Positions 17,293-24,523 of a DNA stretch of 47,233 nt are shown here, piece after piece. The notes beneath the pieces are model-generated. The model saw nothing but the letters and a program-made list of their open reading frames with translations. It was not told where the DNA came from and ran no database searches. Where the stretch lies: positions 1 to 47,233 of the forward strand of contig JAJYRE010000015.1 of NCBI GenBank assembly GCA_021794235.1, given 5' to 3'. The translations under genes were made by a program, and so were the position numbers. The stretch comes from Nanobdellota archaeon (GTDB taxonomy: Archaea > Nanobdellota > Nanobdellia > Parvarchaeales > Parvarchaeaceae). Every line of letters starts with the position of its first letter. Positions within the stretch are counted from its first letter, which is position 1.

Positions 17293-17310
17293 GCATCTGC
17301 TAATTATCTA

Positions 17311-19086
17311 ATGGCCGATAACTATTTCCTCGCCGAGGTTTCTTTCGAAGCCGGTAACAAGGTTGGTGGTATATGGACTGTTCTTACCTCAAAATCTGAA
17401 TACATGACCCAGAAGTTCGGAGACAACTACCTGGCGGTAGGCTTCTACAATCCCACACAGTGTGCAATAGAGTTCGTCGAGACACCGCCGCCGCAGTACA
17501 TAAAGGATGCCCTGCTCGACATAAAACTCGACGGGATTAAGATATACTTCGGAAAGTGGGCTTCGGCAAACGGCGTAAATCTCGTGCTTATAGATTCTAA
17601 GGATTTCGAACACAGGCACGTGAACGAGATAAAGAAACAGTTTTGGGACGCATTCAAGATAGACTCCCTCAATTCACCCGGCGACTATGACGAGCCTCTG
17701 GCCTGGTCCTACGCTGCTGGCGCTTTCCTGTCCTCGCTAAGCAAGGTGCTCAAGATTCCAATGGTCGCCCAGATACACGAGTGGCTTTCAGCCGGAGCGG
17801 CCCTGTACATAAAATCAAATAACATAAGGATACCCACCGTGTTCACGGTACACGCTACGGTCCTCGGAAGGGCGATATCGTTCGGGGGCGAAGATACATT
17901 CAATTTTGTAAACAGCACAGTCAGTGCAGATCCTTCGATGCCTTACAAGTACGGCGTCGCAGCCAAACATCTCACGGAGAAAGCGGCTGCACTCAACTCA
18001 ACCGTCTTCACAGCGGTCAGTAAAGTCGTTGCAAAGGAAGCGGAAGTCATACTCGGGAAGAAGGCGGACTTTGTAACCGTAAACGGAATAGACCTTAAGA
18101 ACCTTCCCGCACAGGAGGAACTGGATTCTCTGAGGGACAACGCCCAGTTGAAGTTCGAAAACTTTGTAAACGCATACTTCCTTCCATACTACAATTTCGA
18201 CGCCAAGAAAGCCACTATATTCCTTACCGGTGGGAGGTACGAGTTTTTGGGGAAGGGCTATGACCTTTTCATCGACGCGCTCGGAAGACTTGACAAGACG
18301 CTGTCCGACGACAACTATGTGATAGCTTTCATAACAGTCCCGTCCGGTACTGTCGGCATCAAGAACGAGGTCGTTGCGAATTATCTGACTTACATGGGCA
18401 TAAAATCCGCCCTGCACGAGGACATCACCAACTTCGACAGGCTGATATCCTCAAATCCGACGATACCGGAAACCTCGATAGACAGGGCATACAGCAAGAT
18501 AATAAACGACACCAGGAGAATGACGGCCCAGCTCAGGCGTCCAAAGCCGACCAATCCCCCGTTGTGCCCGCTGCTGCTCTCCTATCCGGAATACGATGAC
18601 ATGATACTCAATAAGCTAAAGGAGAACGGGCTTGAAAACTCCGAAAAGAACCACGTTAAGGTGATATACTACCCGAAGTATCTTACGGTCGGTGACGAGC
18701 TTCTTAACCTTACATACCACGAGGCGCTGTCCATATCGGCGGCAGGTTTCTTCCTTTCGAAGTACGAGCCTTTCGGATACACTCCTCTAGAGGCGGCATC
18801 TTACATGGCCGTTGCATTCACTACCGATCACGCAGGATTCGGCGAATACTACATAAATGAGATCAAGAACCCCCTAAAGGGAATATTCGTAGAACACCTG
18901 ATAAACAAAAAGAGGGATGACATTATCAATCAGATAGCACACGACATGCTGAAGATAACACTAACGAACAAGGATGAACTGCTGAGTCTGAAGCTCGGCG
19001 CTAGAGAGGTGTCTGAGAAGTTCGGCTGGGAGAAATTCCTCCCTTTCTATCTTCAGGCGTATGATGCGGCTCTAAAGCGGATTTGA
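17311..19086 (+). CDS. Glycogen synthase, eukaryote-like GT3 family
   Basis: 591 aa. Signature order follows animal/fungal glycogen synthase rather than bacterial GlgA: EAGNKVGGIWTVL (residues 13-25, sugar-nucleotide loop), AQIHEWLSAGA (H156-E157-W158), FTVHATVLGR (178-187), YGVAAKHLTEKAAA, VTVNGID and the C-terminal YEPFGYTPLEAA (second catalytic Glu region). GT3 enzymes extend alpha-1,4 glucans, typically from UDP-glucose. The regulatory Arg-cluster and phosphorylated tails of the eukaryotic enzymes are not evident. Its last 86 nt overlap the 3' end of the convergent GH57 gene. Confidence 0.88.
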   Translation: MADNYFLAEVSFEAGNKVGGIWTVLTSKSEYMTQKFGDNYLAVGFYNPTQCAIEFVETPPPQYIKDALLDIKLDGIKIYFGKWASANGVNLVLIDSKDFEHRHVNEIKKQFWDAFKIDSLNSPGDYDEPLAWSYAAGAFLSSLSKVLKIPMVAQIHEWLSAGAALYIKSNNIRIPTVFTVHATVLGRAISFGGEDTFNFVNSTVSADPSMPYKYGVAAKHLTEKAAALNSTVFTAVSKVVAKEAEVILGKKADFVTVNGIDLKNLPAQEELDSLRDNAQLKFENFVNAYFLPYYNFDAKKATIFLTGGRYEFLGKGYDLFIDALGRLDKTLSDDNYVIAFITVPSGTVGIKNEVVANYLTYMGIKSALHEDITNFDRLISSNPTIPETSIDRAYSKIINDTRRMTAQLRRPKPTNPPLCPLLLSYPEYDDMILNKLKENGLENSEKNHVKVIYYPKYLTVGDELLNLTYHEALSISAAGFFLSKYEPFGYTPLEAASYMAVAFTTDHAGFGEYYINEIKNPLKGIFVEHLINKKRDDIINQIAHDMLKITLTNKDELLSLKLGAREVSEKFGWEKFLPFYLQAYDAALKRI

Positions 19087-20233
19087 CCCTTCTGTCCAGG
19101 TCCGATAGTATATTCATGTAATTTATGTACGCTATATATGGTGAGTCATATGCGTTGAAGTACTTGTGAACATCACCGTCAGCGAACCACTTTGTGCACA
19201 TATAGTAGAAATTGTCGGAAGTCTGCAGGACCCTCCATTCATCTATCAGGCTGCTGTCGCCCGTCGCAAGCACTTCCTTCTCCATGGATTTTAGTTTCTC
19301 GAAAGCCGCGTCCTGCATCTTGTTTCCAAGCCACGCTGAGATATCTCTGTCTATATCCGCCCACGACATTATATTCGGAATGTCTATTACTCCCACCGGC
19401 TTCAGCTTTGCGGTGTCGGAGACCTTGTTGAACCCGACGCCTCTTTTTATCAGCTCTCCCGGGAGCGCTCTGAAGAATTCGAATATCCCGGTGTCCTTCC
19501 ACTGGTGTTCTCCGAACGTCTCGTAGTCCATGAACAGGTTGACCGTGTCGCCCTCGCTCTTTGCTATCCAGTCCGCATACTTTTCCGCCGTGAGGGGCCA
19601 TTCTTCCCATCTCCTTGATGAGAATCTGAACGCGATGTCGTCGCTCAGCTTGTAGTTCCTAAGCAGTACGTTTATTCCCTTGCTTGGGTCCGTGTAGACG
19701 TAGTTGGGAGACCTCCACCCCAAGCTTCTCTCCCACCCCTCCGCGATGATTGCCTTGTATCCCAGCTTCTCTACGGTTTCGGCTATGTCATTAGAATACA
19801 TTGCCTCTGTGTTTCTGAAGACCGTCGGCTTGTACCCGAAGTGCTTTATTATGGTTTCCCTATGTTGCTTTATCTGCTCCTCGAATTCTTTTCTGCCTAT
19901 CAGATACGCCAGCGAGTGGTAGTAAGTCTCATCAAGGATGTCCATGCTTCCCGTGTCAAAGAGCTCCTTGAAGGTATCGATGACATCCGGCCTGAATTTT
20001 TCCGCCTGCTCAAAGAAAGTTCCGGTGAAGGAGAAGCTAGTCTTGAATTCAGGGTATTCCTTTGACAAGTCTATCAGAGTCTTCGTCATCGGCAGATAGC
20101 ATTTATCAGCCACTTTGTTAAAGATCTCCCTGTTCTTTTCAGCGTCTATGAAGTCCTTGTTTTTGTCGAACGAGAATATCCTTCTCAGCCTATACGGCTG
20201 GTGCACCTCGAAATAAAACGTTATATTGGGCAT
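19001..20233 (-). CDS. Glycoside hydrolase family 57 (alpha-amylase-like)
   Basis: 410 aa. GH57 conserved regions are seen: HQP at residues 11-13, GTFFEQ, the catalytic nucleophile region FRNTEAMYS (E143) and MDYETFGEHQ (D236, acid/base). The family acts on alpha-1,4/1,6 glucans (amylase, branching or transferase activity). Activity cannot be told from sequence alone, but the shared end with glycogen synthase points to glycogen turnover. No signal peptide, so intracellular. The last ~28 residues are Pro/Ser/Arg-rich, unlike the family, and lie antisense to the glycogen synthase C-terminus, as if the original stop had been lost. Confidence 0.87.
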   Translation of the reverse strand: MPNITFYFEVHQPYRLRRIFSFDKNKDFIDAEKNREIFNKVADKCYLPMTKTLIDLSKEYPEFKTSFSFTGTFFEQAEKFRPDVIDTFKELFDTGSMDILDETYYHSLAYLIGRKEFEEQIKQHRETIIKHFGYKPTVFRNTEAMYSNDIAETVEKLGYKAIIAEGWERSLGWRSPNYVYTDPSKGINVLLRNYKLSDDIAFRFSSRRWEEWPLTAEKYADWIAKSEGDTVNLFMDYETFGEHQWKDTGIFEFFRALPGELIKRGVGFNKVSDTAKLKPVGVIDIPNIMSWADIDRDISAWLGNKMQDAAFEKLKSMEKEVLATGDSSLIDEWRVLQTSDNFYYMCTKWFADGDVHKYFNAYDSPYIAYINYMNILSDLDRRVKSALEPHHTPEDRKGGISPSRTSQTPL

Positions 20234-20322
20234 ACAAGTCTATAATTTGCGTCGCTTAAATTCTTTTTAAATGTCAATGTTGCTTATATAAAATACAAAT
20301 ATGTTTATATGAATGTTCGGGC

Positions 20323-20395
20323 GCCCCGATAGTCTAGCGGCCAAGGACATTGCCCTTTCGAGGCAGAAACCCGGGTTCAAATCCCGGTCGGGGCA
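20323..20395 (+). tRNA. tRNA-Glu (anticodon UUC)
   Basis: Acceptor GCCCCGA/TCGGGGC, D stem GTCT/GGAC, anticodon stem TTGCC/GGCAG with loop CTTTCGA (anticodon TTC at 20357-20359), T stem CCGGG/CCCGG with canonical loop TTCAAAT, discriminator A at 20395. No encoded CCA. A/T-rich TATA-like boxes (TTATATAAAA at ~20284 and TTTATATGA at ~20304) lie upstream. Its last bases form one boundary of the integrated element. Confidence 0.95.
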
Positions 20396-20396
20396 A
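20383..20396 (+). repeat. attL-like site in tRNA-Glu 3' end
   Basis: CCCGGTCGGGGCAA, comprising the 3' half of the T stem, the 3' acceptor strand and the discriminator, recurs exactly at 24439-24452. The tRNA remains intact at this side, as is usual for tRNA-targeting integrases. Confidence 0.85.
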
Positions 20397-20466
20397 TTCG
20401 AGAAAAGGGGAAAAGAAAATCGATAAGAGACGTCAGAGTAAATTTTTAAAGCAGTTAACACTCTTT

Positions 20467-20802
20467 TTAGAGGGGTATAGTGGAGGCGAATGGTAAGACT
20501 GCGACTATGACCCAAATAATTAAAGCAAAAACACTTGATACAGAATATAAGACTGCAATATCTACGCCCATCTCTTCGTCTCGTTTATCTAGAGCATACT
20601 CTGCTGCTATCCCAAAAATTTCAGAAAGAACCCACATTATCACAGCTATAACTATTGAATATAATGCAAATTTTTGGAATGAAGGTGTTATGGTAGACGA
20701 GGAGAATAAACTTGCTATTAAAAGTATCCCTCCCAAATATAATAGATACTTATACCACTTATCTAAAATTAACTTATTAAAAAAAGATACTTCTTCCGCC
20801 AT
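20467..20802 (-). CDS. Small membrane protein of the integrated element
   Basis: 111 aa with three predicted transmembrane helices (about residues 18-34, 44-66 and 84-106) and a charged loop DKRDEEMG between the second and third. The N-terminal ~15 residues are polar. No family recognised. It lies between the tRNA-Glu attachment site and the integrase genes, on the opposite strand from the integrase. Confidence 0.6.
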   Translation of the reverse strand: MAEEVSFFNKLILDKWYKYLLYLGGILLIASLFSSSTITPSFQKFALYSIVIAVIMWVLSEIFGIAAEYALDKRDEEMGVDIAVLYSVSSVFALIIWVIVAVLPFASTIPL

Positions 20803-20845
20803 TAATCAATATGATTATCTCCTACTTTTTAATCCTTTCAAAAAG

Positions 20846-20876
20846 TCAATGCCCCATTTTGCCACTTCAATGCCCC
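20846..20876 (+). repeat. Direct repeat pair upstream of the nuclease fragment/integrase
   Basis: TCAATGCCCC occurs at 20846-20855 and 20867-20876, exactly 21 bp apart (two helical turns), ending 4 nt before the ATG at 20881. Position and spacing suggest an operator or arm-type recombinase binding site; function is inference. Confidence 0.4.
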
Positions 20877-20880
20877 TTTT

Positions 20881-21024
20881 ATGGTAAATCATAACTACAT
20901 AGCTGGCCGTCGTTTCGAGTACAAGGTCAAGCACCTCTACGAGCAGGCAGGCTATACGGTATTAAGGACGTCAGGGTCGCACGGCTTCGCAGACTTTCTA
21001 ACTGAGAGGAGAACCTATGACTGA
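20881..21024 (+). CDS. Truncated Holliday-junction-resolvase-like (PD-(D/E)XK) N-terminal fragment
   Basis: 47 aa. The pattern GRRFEYKVKHLYEQAGYTVLRTSGSHGFADF matches the start of archaeal Hjc-like nucleases (Gly-Arg-x-x-Glu-x-x-Val helix, then strand and Ser-x-Gly-Ser-x-Gly-x-x-Asp). The first acidic residues are present but the E-x-K strand that follows in the family is missing. The frame ends at a TGA overlapping the integrase start by 8 nt (20881-21024 versus 21017). Either a truncated nuclease coupled to integrase translation or a remnant. Confidence 0.55.
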   Translation: MVNHNYIAGRRFEYKVKHLYEQAGYTVLRTSGSHGFADFLTERRTYD

Positions 21025-21879
21025 AAACGACAGAAACACAGGCCTGATAGACAGATTCCTTCAGCAGTTAGACAGGGAAGGCTTCAAGGAGAACACAAAG
21101 GAATGGTATGTCACGGCTATCCACAAGTTCCAGGAGACGGTAAAACAAGACATAAGCGGGATACTGCCGGAAAACGTGGACAGCTTCTTCTCATATCTCC
21201 GCAATTCAGAGTTCACTTTTGAAACCAAAAAACATTACCTGTCAAGGTTAAGGAAGTTTGCCTTATGGTTAAATCCAGAGTTAGGGCTGTCAAAATACCG
21301 CTTTCAGTTCAAAGAGAAGAGGATACTGCCCCACGAGACTCTATCTGTGGAAGAAATCAAGAAAATGATAGATTCGGCAGAGAATATCCGGACAAGACGC
21401 TTATTTCCTTGTTATACGATACCGGCTGCCGGCCCCACGAACTGCTAAGCCTAAGGAGACAAGACGTAATGCTGGATTCTACAGGCCTTTTCGTATGTGT
21501 GCCGGAGGAGTGCAAGACAGGAGCAAGGCAGATACCCGTGATTCTAACGACAAAAAGCAATTATTACCTGGAGCAATACTTACAAGCCAACAAGATAAAG
21601 CCGACAGATAAAATATTTGATCTGTGCGTGGAATGGCTCAACCGCCTTGTCAAGACACTGGCGGGAGACCTGGCCAAGGAAAAGCACAGCTATTCTTACA
21701 TTTTCAGGCATTCCAGGGCCACGTTCCTAGCCCAGTATTTGACGGAAAGTCAGTTATGCGTCTATTTCGGCTGGAGACAAGGAAGTGACATGCCTAAGGT
21801 CTATGTGCACCTTAGTGGCAGGGATATTTTACCAGCGGTGATGGAACTGAATAGGAAGATTAAGGAGGGGCTTTTATGA
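21017..21879 (+). pseudogene. Tyrosine recombinase/integrase, interrupted by a 1-nt frameshift
   Basis: Two frames together make one ~286-aa archaeal integrase. The first (to about 21391) gives the SAM-like core-binding domain ending in SVEEIKKMIDSAENIR. The second resumes with DKTLISLLYDTGCRPHELLSL (catalytic Arg). It continues to YIFRHSRAT (Arg box, with Tyr where His is common), FGWRQGS (Trp/His position) and KVYVHLSG (nucleophilic Tyr). Adding one G at 21390-21391 restores N-I-R-D-K-T across the joint. GAGAGGAG 6-13 nt before the ATG is a good ribosome binding site. Unless a sequencing error or frameshifting is involved, the gene is inactive. Confidence 0.85.
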
Positions 21880-22085
21880 AAAGCCAAAAATTAGATGGAA
21901 TTCGAATAACTAAAATATTTTCTTCCTATTGCTTTATTCAGTTAATTTTTGTCCAATTTATTTTACTTCAATTTGTATTAAATAAAACTCTAGAAGGATT
22001 AGTGATAACTTCTCTAACATTTTTGGCTTTTGATATCTTATTTCTAGTGATAATAATAAAGAAATTAAAAAAGATATACAATTAA
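21876..22085 (+). CDS. Tiny membrane protein, element cargo
   Basis: 69 aa with two hydrophobic segments (about residues 14-34 and 40-61) and a Lys-rich C-terminus, giving a hairpin topology. The ATG overlaps the integrase stop (ATGA), so it is translationally coupled to it. No family recognised. Base composition is strongly A/T-rich. Confidence 0.6.
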   Translation: MKSQKLDGIRITKIFSSYCFIQLIFVQFILLQFVLNKTLEGLVITSLTFLAFDILFLVIIIKKLKKIYN

Positions 22086-22128
22086 TAGAGTAAGTAAAAT
22101 ATTAAAAGTAAGAGGTCATACAAAAATT

Positions 22129-22335
22129 ATGAACATACAGCAAATTTTGTTTTTGCTTGGTATAATATGCTGGGTGCTCTTAGTTGTAATAGTTTTATCT
22201 TTTATAGCAGTAGGTATCTCCAATACAAGTGTAATTTTTGATGCACTTGTTGGTGCGCTAGTCTTTTTTGGCTTTGTTTTTATAATTGCAGGGGGCGTCC
22301 TATCAAAACTTCGACATGGATTTAATAAATTATAA
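22129..22335 (+). CDS. Tiny two-span membrane protein, element cargo
   Basis: 68 aa; two transmembrane helices (about residues 7-29 and 38-58) with a short charged tail SKLRHGFNKL. Starts 43 nt after the previous gene. No recognised family; possibly a paralog in style of its neighbours. Confidence 0.55.
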   Translation: MNIQQILFLLGIICWVLLVVIVLSFIAVGISNTSVIFDALVGALVFFGFVFIIAGGVLSKLRHGFNKL

Positions 22336-22365
22336 AGTCTGTCTAGGCAGGTTCTAAGGCAACTT

Positions 22366-22563
22366 ATGAACAAAAAAGGACAAGTCGAAGTGATTTTAAG
22401 TTGGCTGCTTGTACTTATATTTGAGGGGATAATAATTGCACTTGCGGAAACAACAAATTACTCTGCTACAATTAACCTGATTATCCATATAGGTGTACCA
22501 GTTGCATTTTTGGGGAGTGATATGGCGGCTTTCCTTGCTTTAGCAGGAGTTTCAAATGGTTAA
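22366..22563 (+). CDS. Tiny membrane protein with class III-like N-terminus, element cargo
   Basis: 65 aa. The N-terminus NKKGQVEVILSWLLVLI resembles a class III signal (KG before Q, then a hydrophobic run), although the Glu is at +3 rather than +5. A second hydrophobic segment spans ~37-60. It ends before a convergent minus-strand operon. Function unknown. Confidence 0.5.
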   Translation: MNKKGQVEVILSWLLVLIFEGIIIALAETTNYSATINLIIHIGVPVAFLGSDMAAFLALAGVSNG

Positions 22564-22604
22564 TATTTTTATCAGAACTCAAGATTTAACGCCACTTAAA
22601 CTAT

Positions 22605-23066
22605 CTATCTTCCAATTTCGTTTCTAACATAACCTACTTTTTGTAATGCTGTATTAGTTTGCAAGTTATCATAATGGCAGATGGCTGCTTTAAATTTGTT
22701 TGCTTTAACACTAAAGTAAGTAGTATGTTCTGTAGCTTTTTTAGGCTTTACTTTTGTAATATAATCTGGACCAATATAATTATCTGCTGGCTCAATTATT
22801 CCATTAGTTGTTTGTCTATTACCCATTAATCCATCACCAACCTCTCCATGTAATTCTAAAGAACTGTAATCATTATGTACGGAAGTTTCAAGTGTACCAT
22901 CTGCTTTTTCTAAAACTAAACACTTAAAATTAAAGATTTTTATCCATGATATCTTCCTATCTGTATCCATCTGTTTGGGTCTTACATACCCAACAGAACC
23001 ACCTAAACTTTTTCCAAATATGCATGCCATAGGAAACTTAGAGGGGTGGTACAATTTCTCTTTCAT
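22605..23066 (-). CDS. Hypothetical protein, element cargo
   Basis: 153 aa, soluble, predicted mostly beta, with several aromatic and Gly residues and no recognised motif. Third gene of a minus-strand operon (start 6 nt after the winged-helix gene stop). It could be a structural or DNA-interacting element protein; nothing in the sequence decides. Confidence 0.55.
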   Translation of the reverse strand: MKEKLYHPSKFPMACIFGKSLGGSVGYVRPKQMDTDRKISWIKIFNFKCLVLEKADGTLETSVHNDYSSLELHGEVGDGLMGNRQTTNGIIEPADNYIGPDYITKVKPKKATEHTTYFSVKANKFKAAICHYDNLQTNTALQKVGYVRNEIGR

Positions 23067-23072
23067 ATCTCA

Positions 23073-23324
23073 CTACAGATCTCTTAGGAATCCTTCTTTC
23101 TTTAATTCATCGCACGCTTTAATCACTAAACTAGGTGCAACATTAATTTTTTCTGCAATATCTGAAATGTAAGCTTTTTTATGAGTTTTAAAGTATATTT
23201 TTATCTTATTTTTGATTTGTCCTAGTTCTTGCTCTTTTGCTAGTTCATTACTGGTCATGGCTGTAACGGCCATTGCTAGACTTATAGTATTCACCCCACT
23301 GCTAATACGTTCAGTTAGTTCCAT
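23073..23324 (-). CDS. Winged-helix DNA-binding protein, element regulator candidate
   Basis: 83 aa. Residues ~36-83 form a winged helix-turn-helix: IKNKIKIYFKTHKKAY, then ISDIAEKINVAPSLVIKACDELKKEGFL, in which the second and third helices fit a MarR/ArsR-like reading of DNA. The N-terminal 35 residues are helical. Located between two unrecognised genes with 1-nt and 6-nt gaps. A role as element repressor is inference from size and context. Confidence 0.65.
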   Translation of the reverse strand: MELTERISSGVNTISLAMAVTAMTSNELAKEQELGQIKNKIKIYFKTHKKAYISDIAEKINVAPSLVIKACDELKKEGFLRDL

Positions 23325-23325
23325 T

Positions 23326-23724
23326 CTACATCCCTATTTTTTCACCAAATGCTCTTAAGTCTTTGGCTAAACTTCTTTTTTCCTTTTCACTGCTTTCCAT
23401 AAGATTTGTTAACCTTTTGTTGAATGATGATGCCTGAATCAAAATATTTATTAGGCGTGCTTGTGCATCAGGACCCATTTTTTTACTTAGTTCCGCTAAG
23501 ACTAATGGATTTTTTTGTATTTCTTGTATAGATAAAAAATCTTTTGGATATTTTTTTTGAAGGTCTGCCAACATATCAATAGCATTAGCCGTTTCACTAA
23601 AGAGCTTAGTATAAAATACACCGAAATCTTTAATGAACTTATCCTTTGTGTCTTCTCCCTTAGAACCTCTTTCAGTCTTTTTCATCATATTATATTTATT
23701 TTTCTGCTTATTTAAAACTAACAT
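23326..23724 (-). CDS. Hypothetical helical protein, first gene of element operon
   Basis: 132 aa, Lys-rich, predicted all-helical with coiled-coil tendency at the C-terminus (about residues 95-130). An internal Met-Met at residues 13-14 is an alternative start. On the minus strand TCATATAAG lies ~25 nt before the ATG at 23724, consistent with a leaderless transcript for the three-gene operon. No family recognised. Confidence 0.55.
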   Translation of the reverse strand: MLVLNKQKNKYNMMKKTERGSKGEDTKDKFIKDFGVFYTKLFSETANAIDMLADLQKKYPKDFLSIQEIQKNPLVLAELSKKMGPDAQARLINILIQASSFNKRLTNLMESSEKEKRSLAKDLRAFGEKIGM

Positions 23725-23784
23725 TATGTTAGGAATCTTATCTTATATGAACTTATTTATATTAACAAGCTTTTCTAATTAAAT

Positions 23785-24380
23785 ATAGAAAAACTGGTAA
23801 AGAATTATGTTACATTTTTAAATTTAATCTTACTTATTTTTCTATTGACAGTGTTTATAACAGATACATTCTGGAGATTATCTGGCCCAATCAATATTGT
23901 AGGGACAGCGGTGGCAATTGCACTTCTTGCACTTTTAGAGGTTTATTTTTTAAAATAAGAGGTGACCCTAAGAAAAATCAGATTAAAGCGCTTATACTAA
24001 AATCAAAATTTAAACGGGCTTTAGAACCATCAATTTATCTTGAATTAGTTGCATTATTTACATTCGGGGTACTAGGAATATACACTGCAGTTACGACCCT
24101 TAATCAAGCCGAGTCTTTATTGTATTTTACAGCTTTTTCCCTTTTCGCCCTACCTCTTATAAACGCACCAATATTTTTAGCACATTTACATAAGAGAATG
24201 AATAGAGAGAGCACTAAGAAAAATTATTCTTTGTTATCATTTTTAGCTATTGTTATGGTGGTAATAACTTTCCTAGTTAATTATAACTCGCCCATTAACA
24301 ATCTACTTTATGATGGAGTTATATGGATTTTCGCTATAATTATGACTGTGGGGGCAGAACATTTATCTGATGTAATCTAA
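23785..24380 (+). pseudogene. Membrane protein, apparently frameshifted, no clear start
   Basis: One frame (open from 23779 to the TAA at 23956-23958) encodes a Lys-containing start and two hydrophobic helices ending LLALLEVYFLK. A second frame continues directly with a basic loop (KKNQIKALILKSKF) and then about four hydrophobic helices to 24380. Within that frame the only obvious start is a TTG at 24120, which would cut the first helix. The shift falls at a TTTTTTAAAA run (23947-23955), a typical indel site, so a single ~195-aa multi-span protein broken by a 1-nt loss is the simplest reading. No ATG was found at the front. Two separate small genes remain possible. Confidence 0.45.
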
Positions 24381-24438
24381 ATATTTAAATATCCACAAAT
24401 CCTCAGATTATCATTCTAATATGGCAGAAATGTCACGG

Positions 24439-24452
24439 CCCGGTCGGGGCAA
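24439..24452 (+). repeat. attR-like site
   Basis: Exact 14-bp copy (CCCGGTCGGGGCAA) of the tRNA-Glu 3' end at 20383-20396. Upstream GGCAGAAA (24423-24430) also matches the tRNA anticodon-stem region (20362-20369), so a slightly larger, degenerate tRNA piece may be present. Confidence 0.85.
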
Positions 24453-24523
24453 CTTCTAATAATCCAATTTCGGAAGATTATATTATATAACTTAACTTTA
24501 CCATATTCTATCAGAAAGAAAAC

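Larger units (their letters stand above)
20397..24452. mobile_element. Integrated mobile element in tRNA-Glu (4056 bp)
   Basis: The segment is bounded by exact 14-bp direct repeats whose starts are 4056 bp apart. It contains a tyrosine recombinase gene next to a nuclease-like fragment, a winged-helix protein, several tiny membrane proteins and unrecognised proteins. The sequence is visibly richer in A/T than flanking genes, especially 21880-24400. No replication protein, capsid or conjugation gene is recognised, so it may be a satellite-like or decayed plasmid/virus remnant. Two genes inside carry apparent single-base frameshifts. Confidence 0.85.

Noticed and set aside
20267-20515. 82-aa minus-strand frame across tRNA-Glu
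   Set aside because: It is the reverse complement of the tRNA and has no codon pattern or start context of its own.
20397-24452. Insertion sequence (transposase-based) interpretation of the A/T-rich region
   Set aside because: No transposase, terminal inverted repeats or short target duplication; the tRNA-derived repeats and integrase indicate site-specific integration instead.
24421-24459. 12-codon ATG frame running through attR
   Set aside because: Too short and its codons are the attachment repeat itself; likely chance, although a TATA-like box lies upstream at ~24384.
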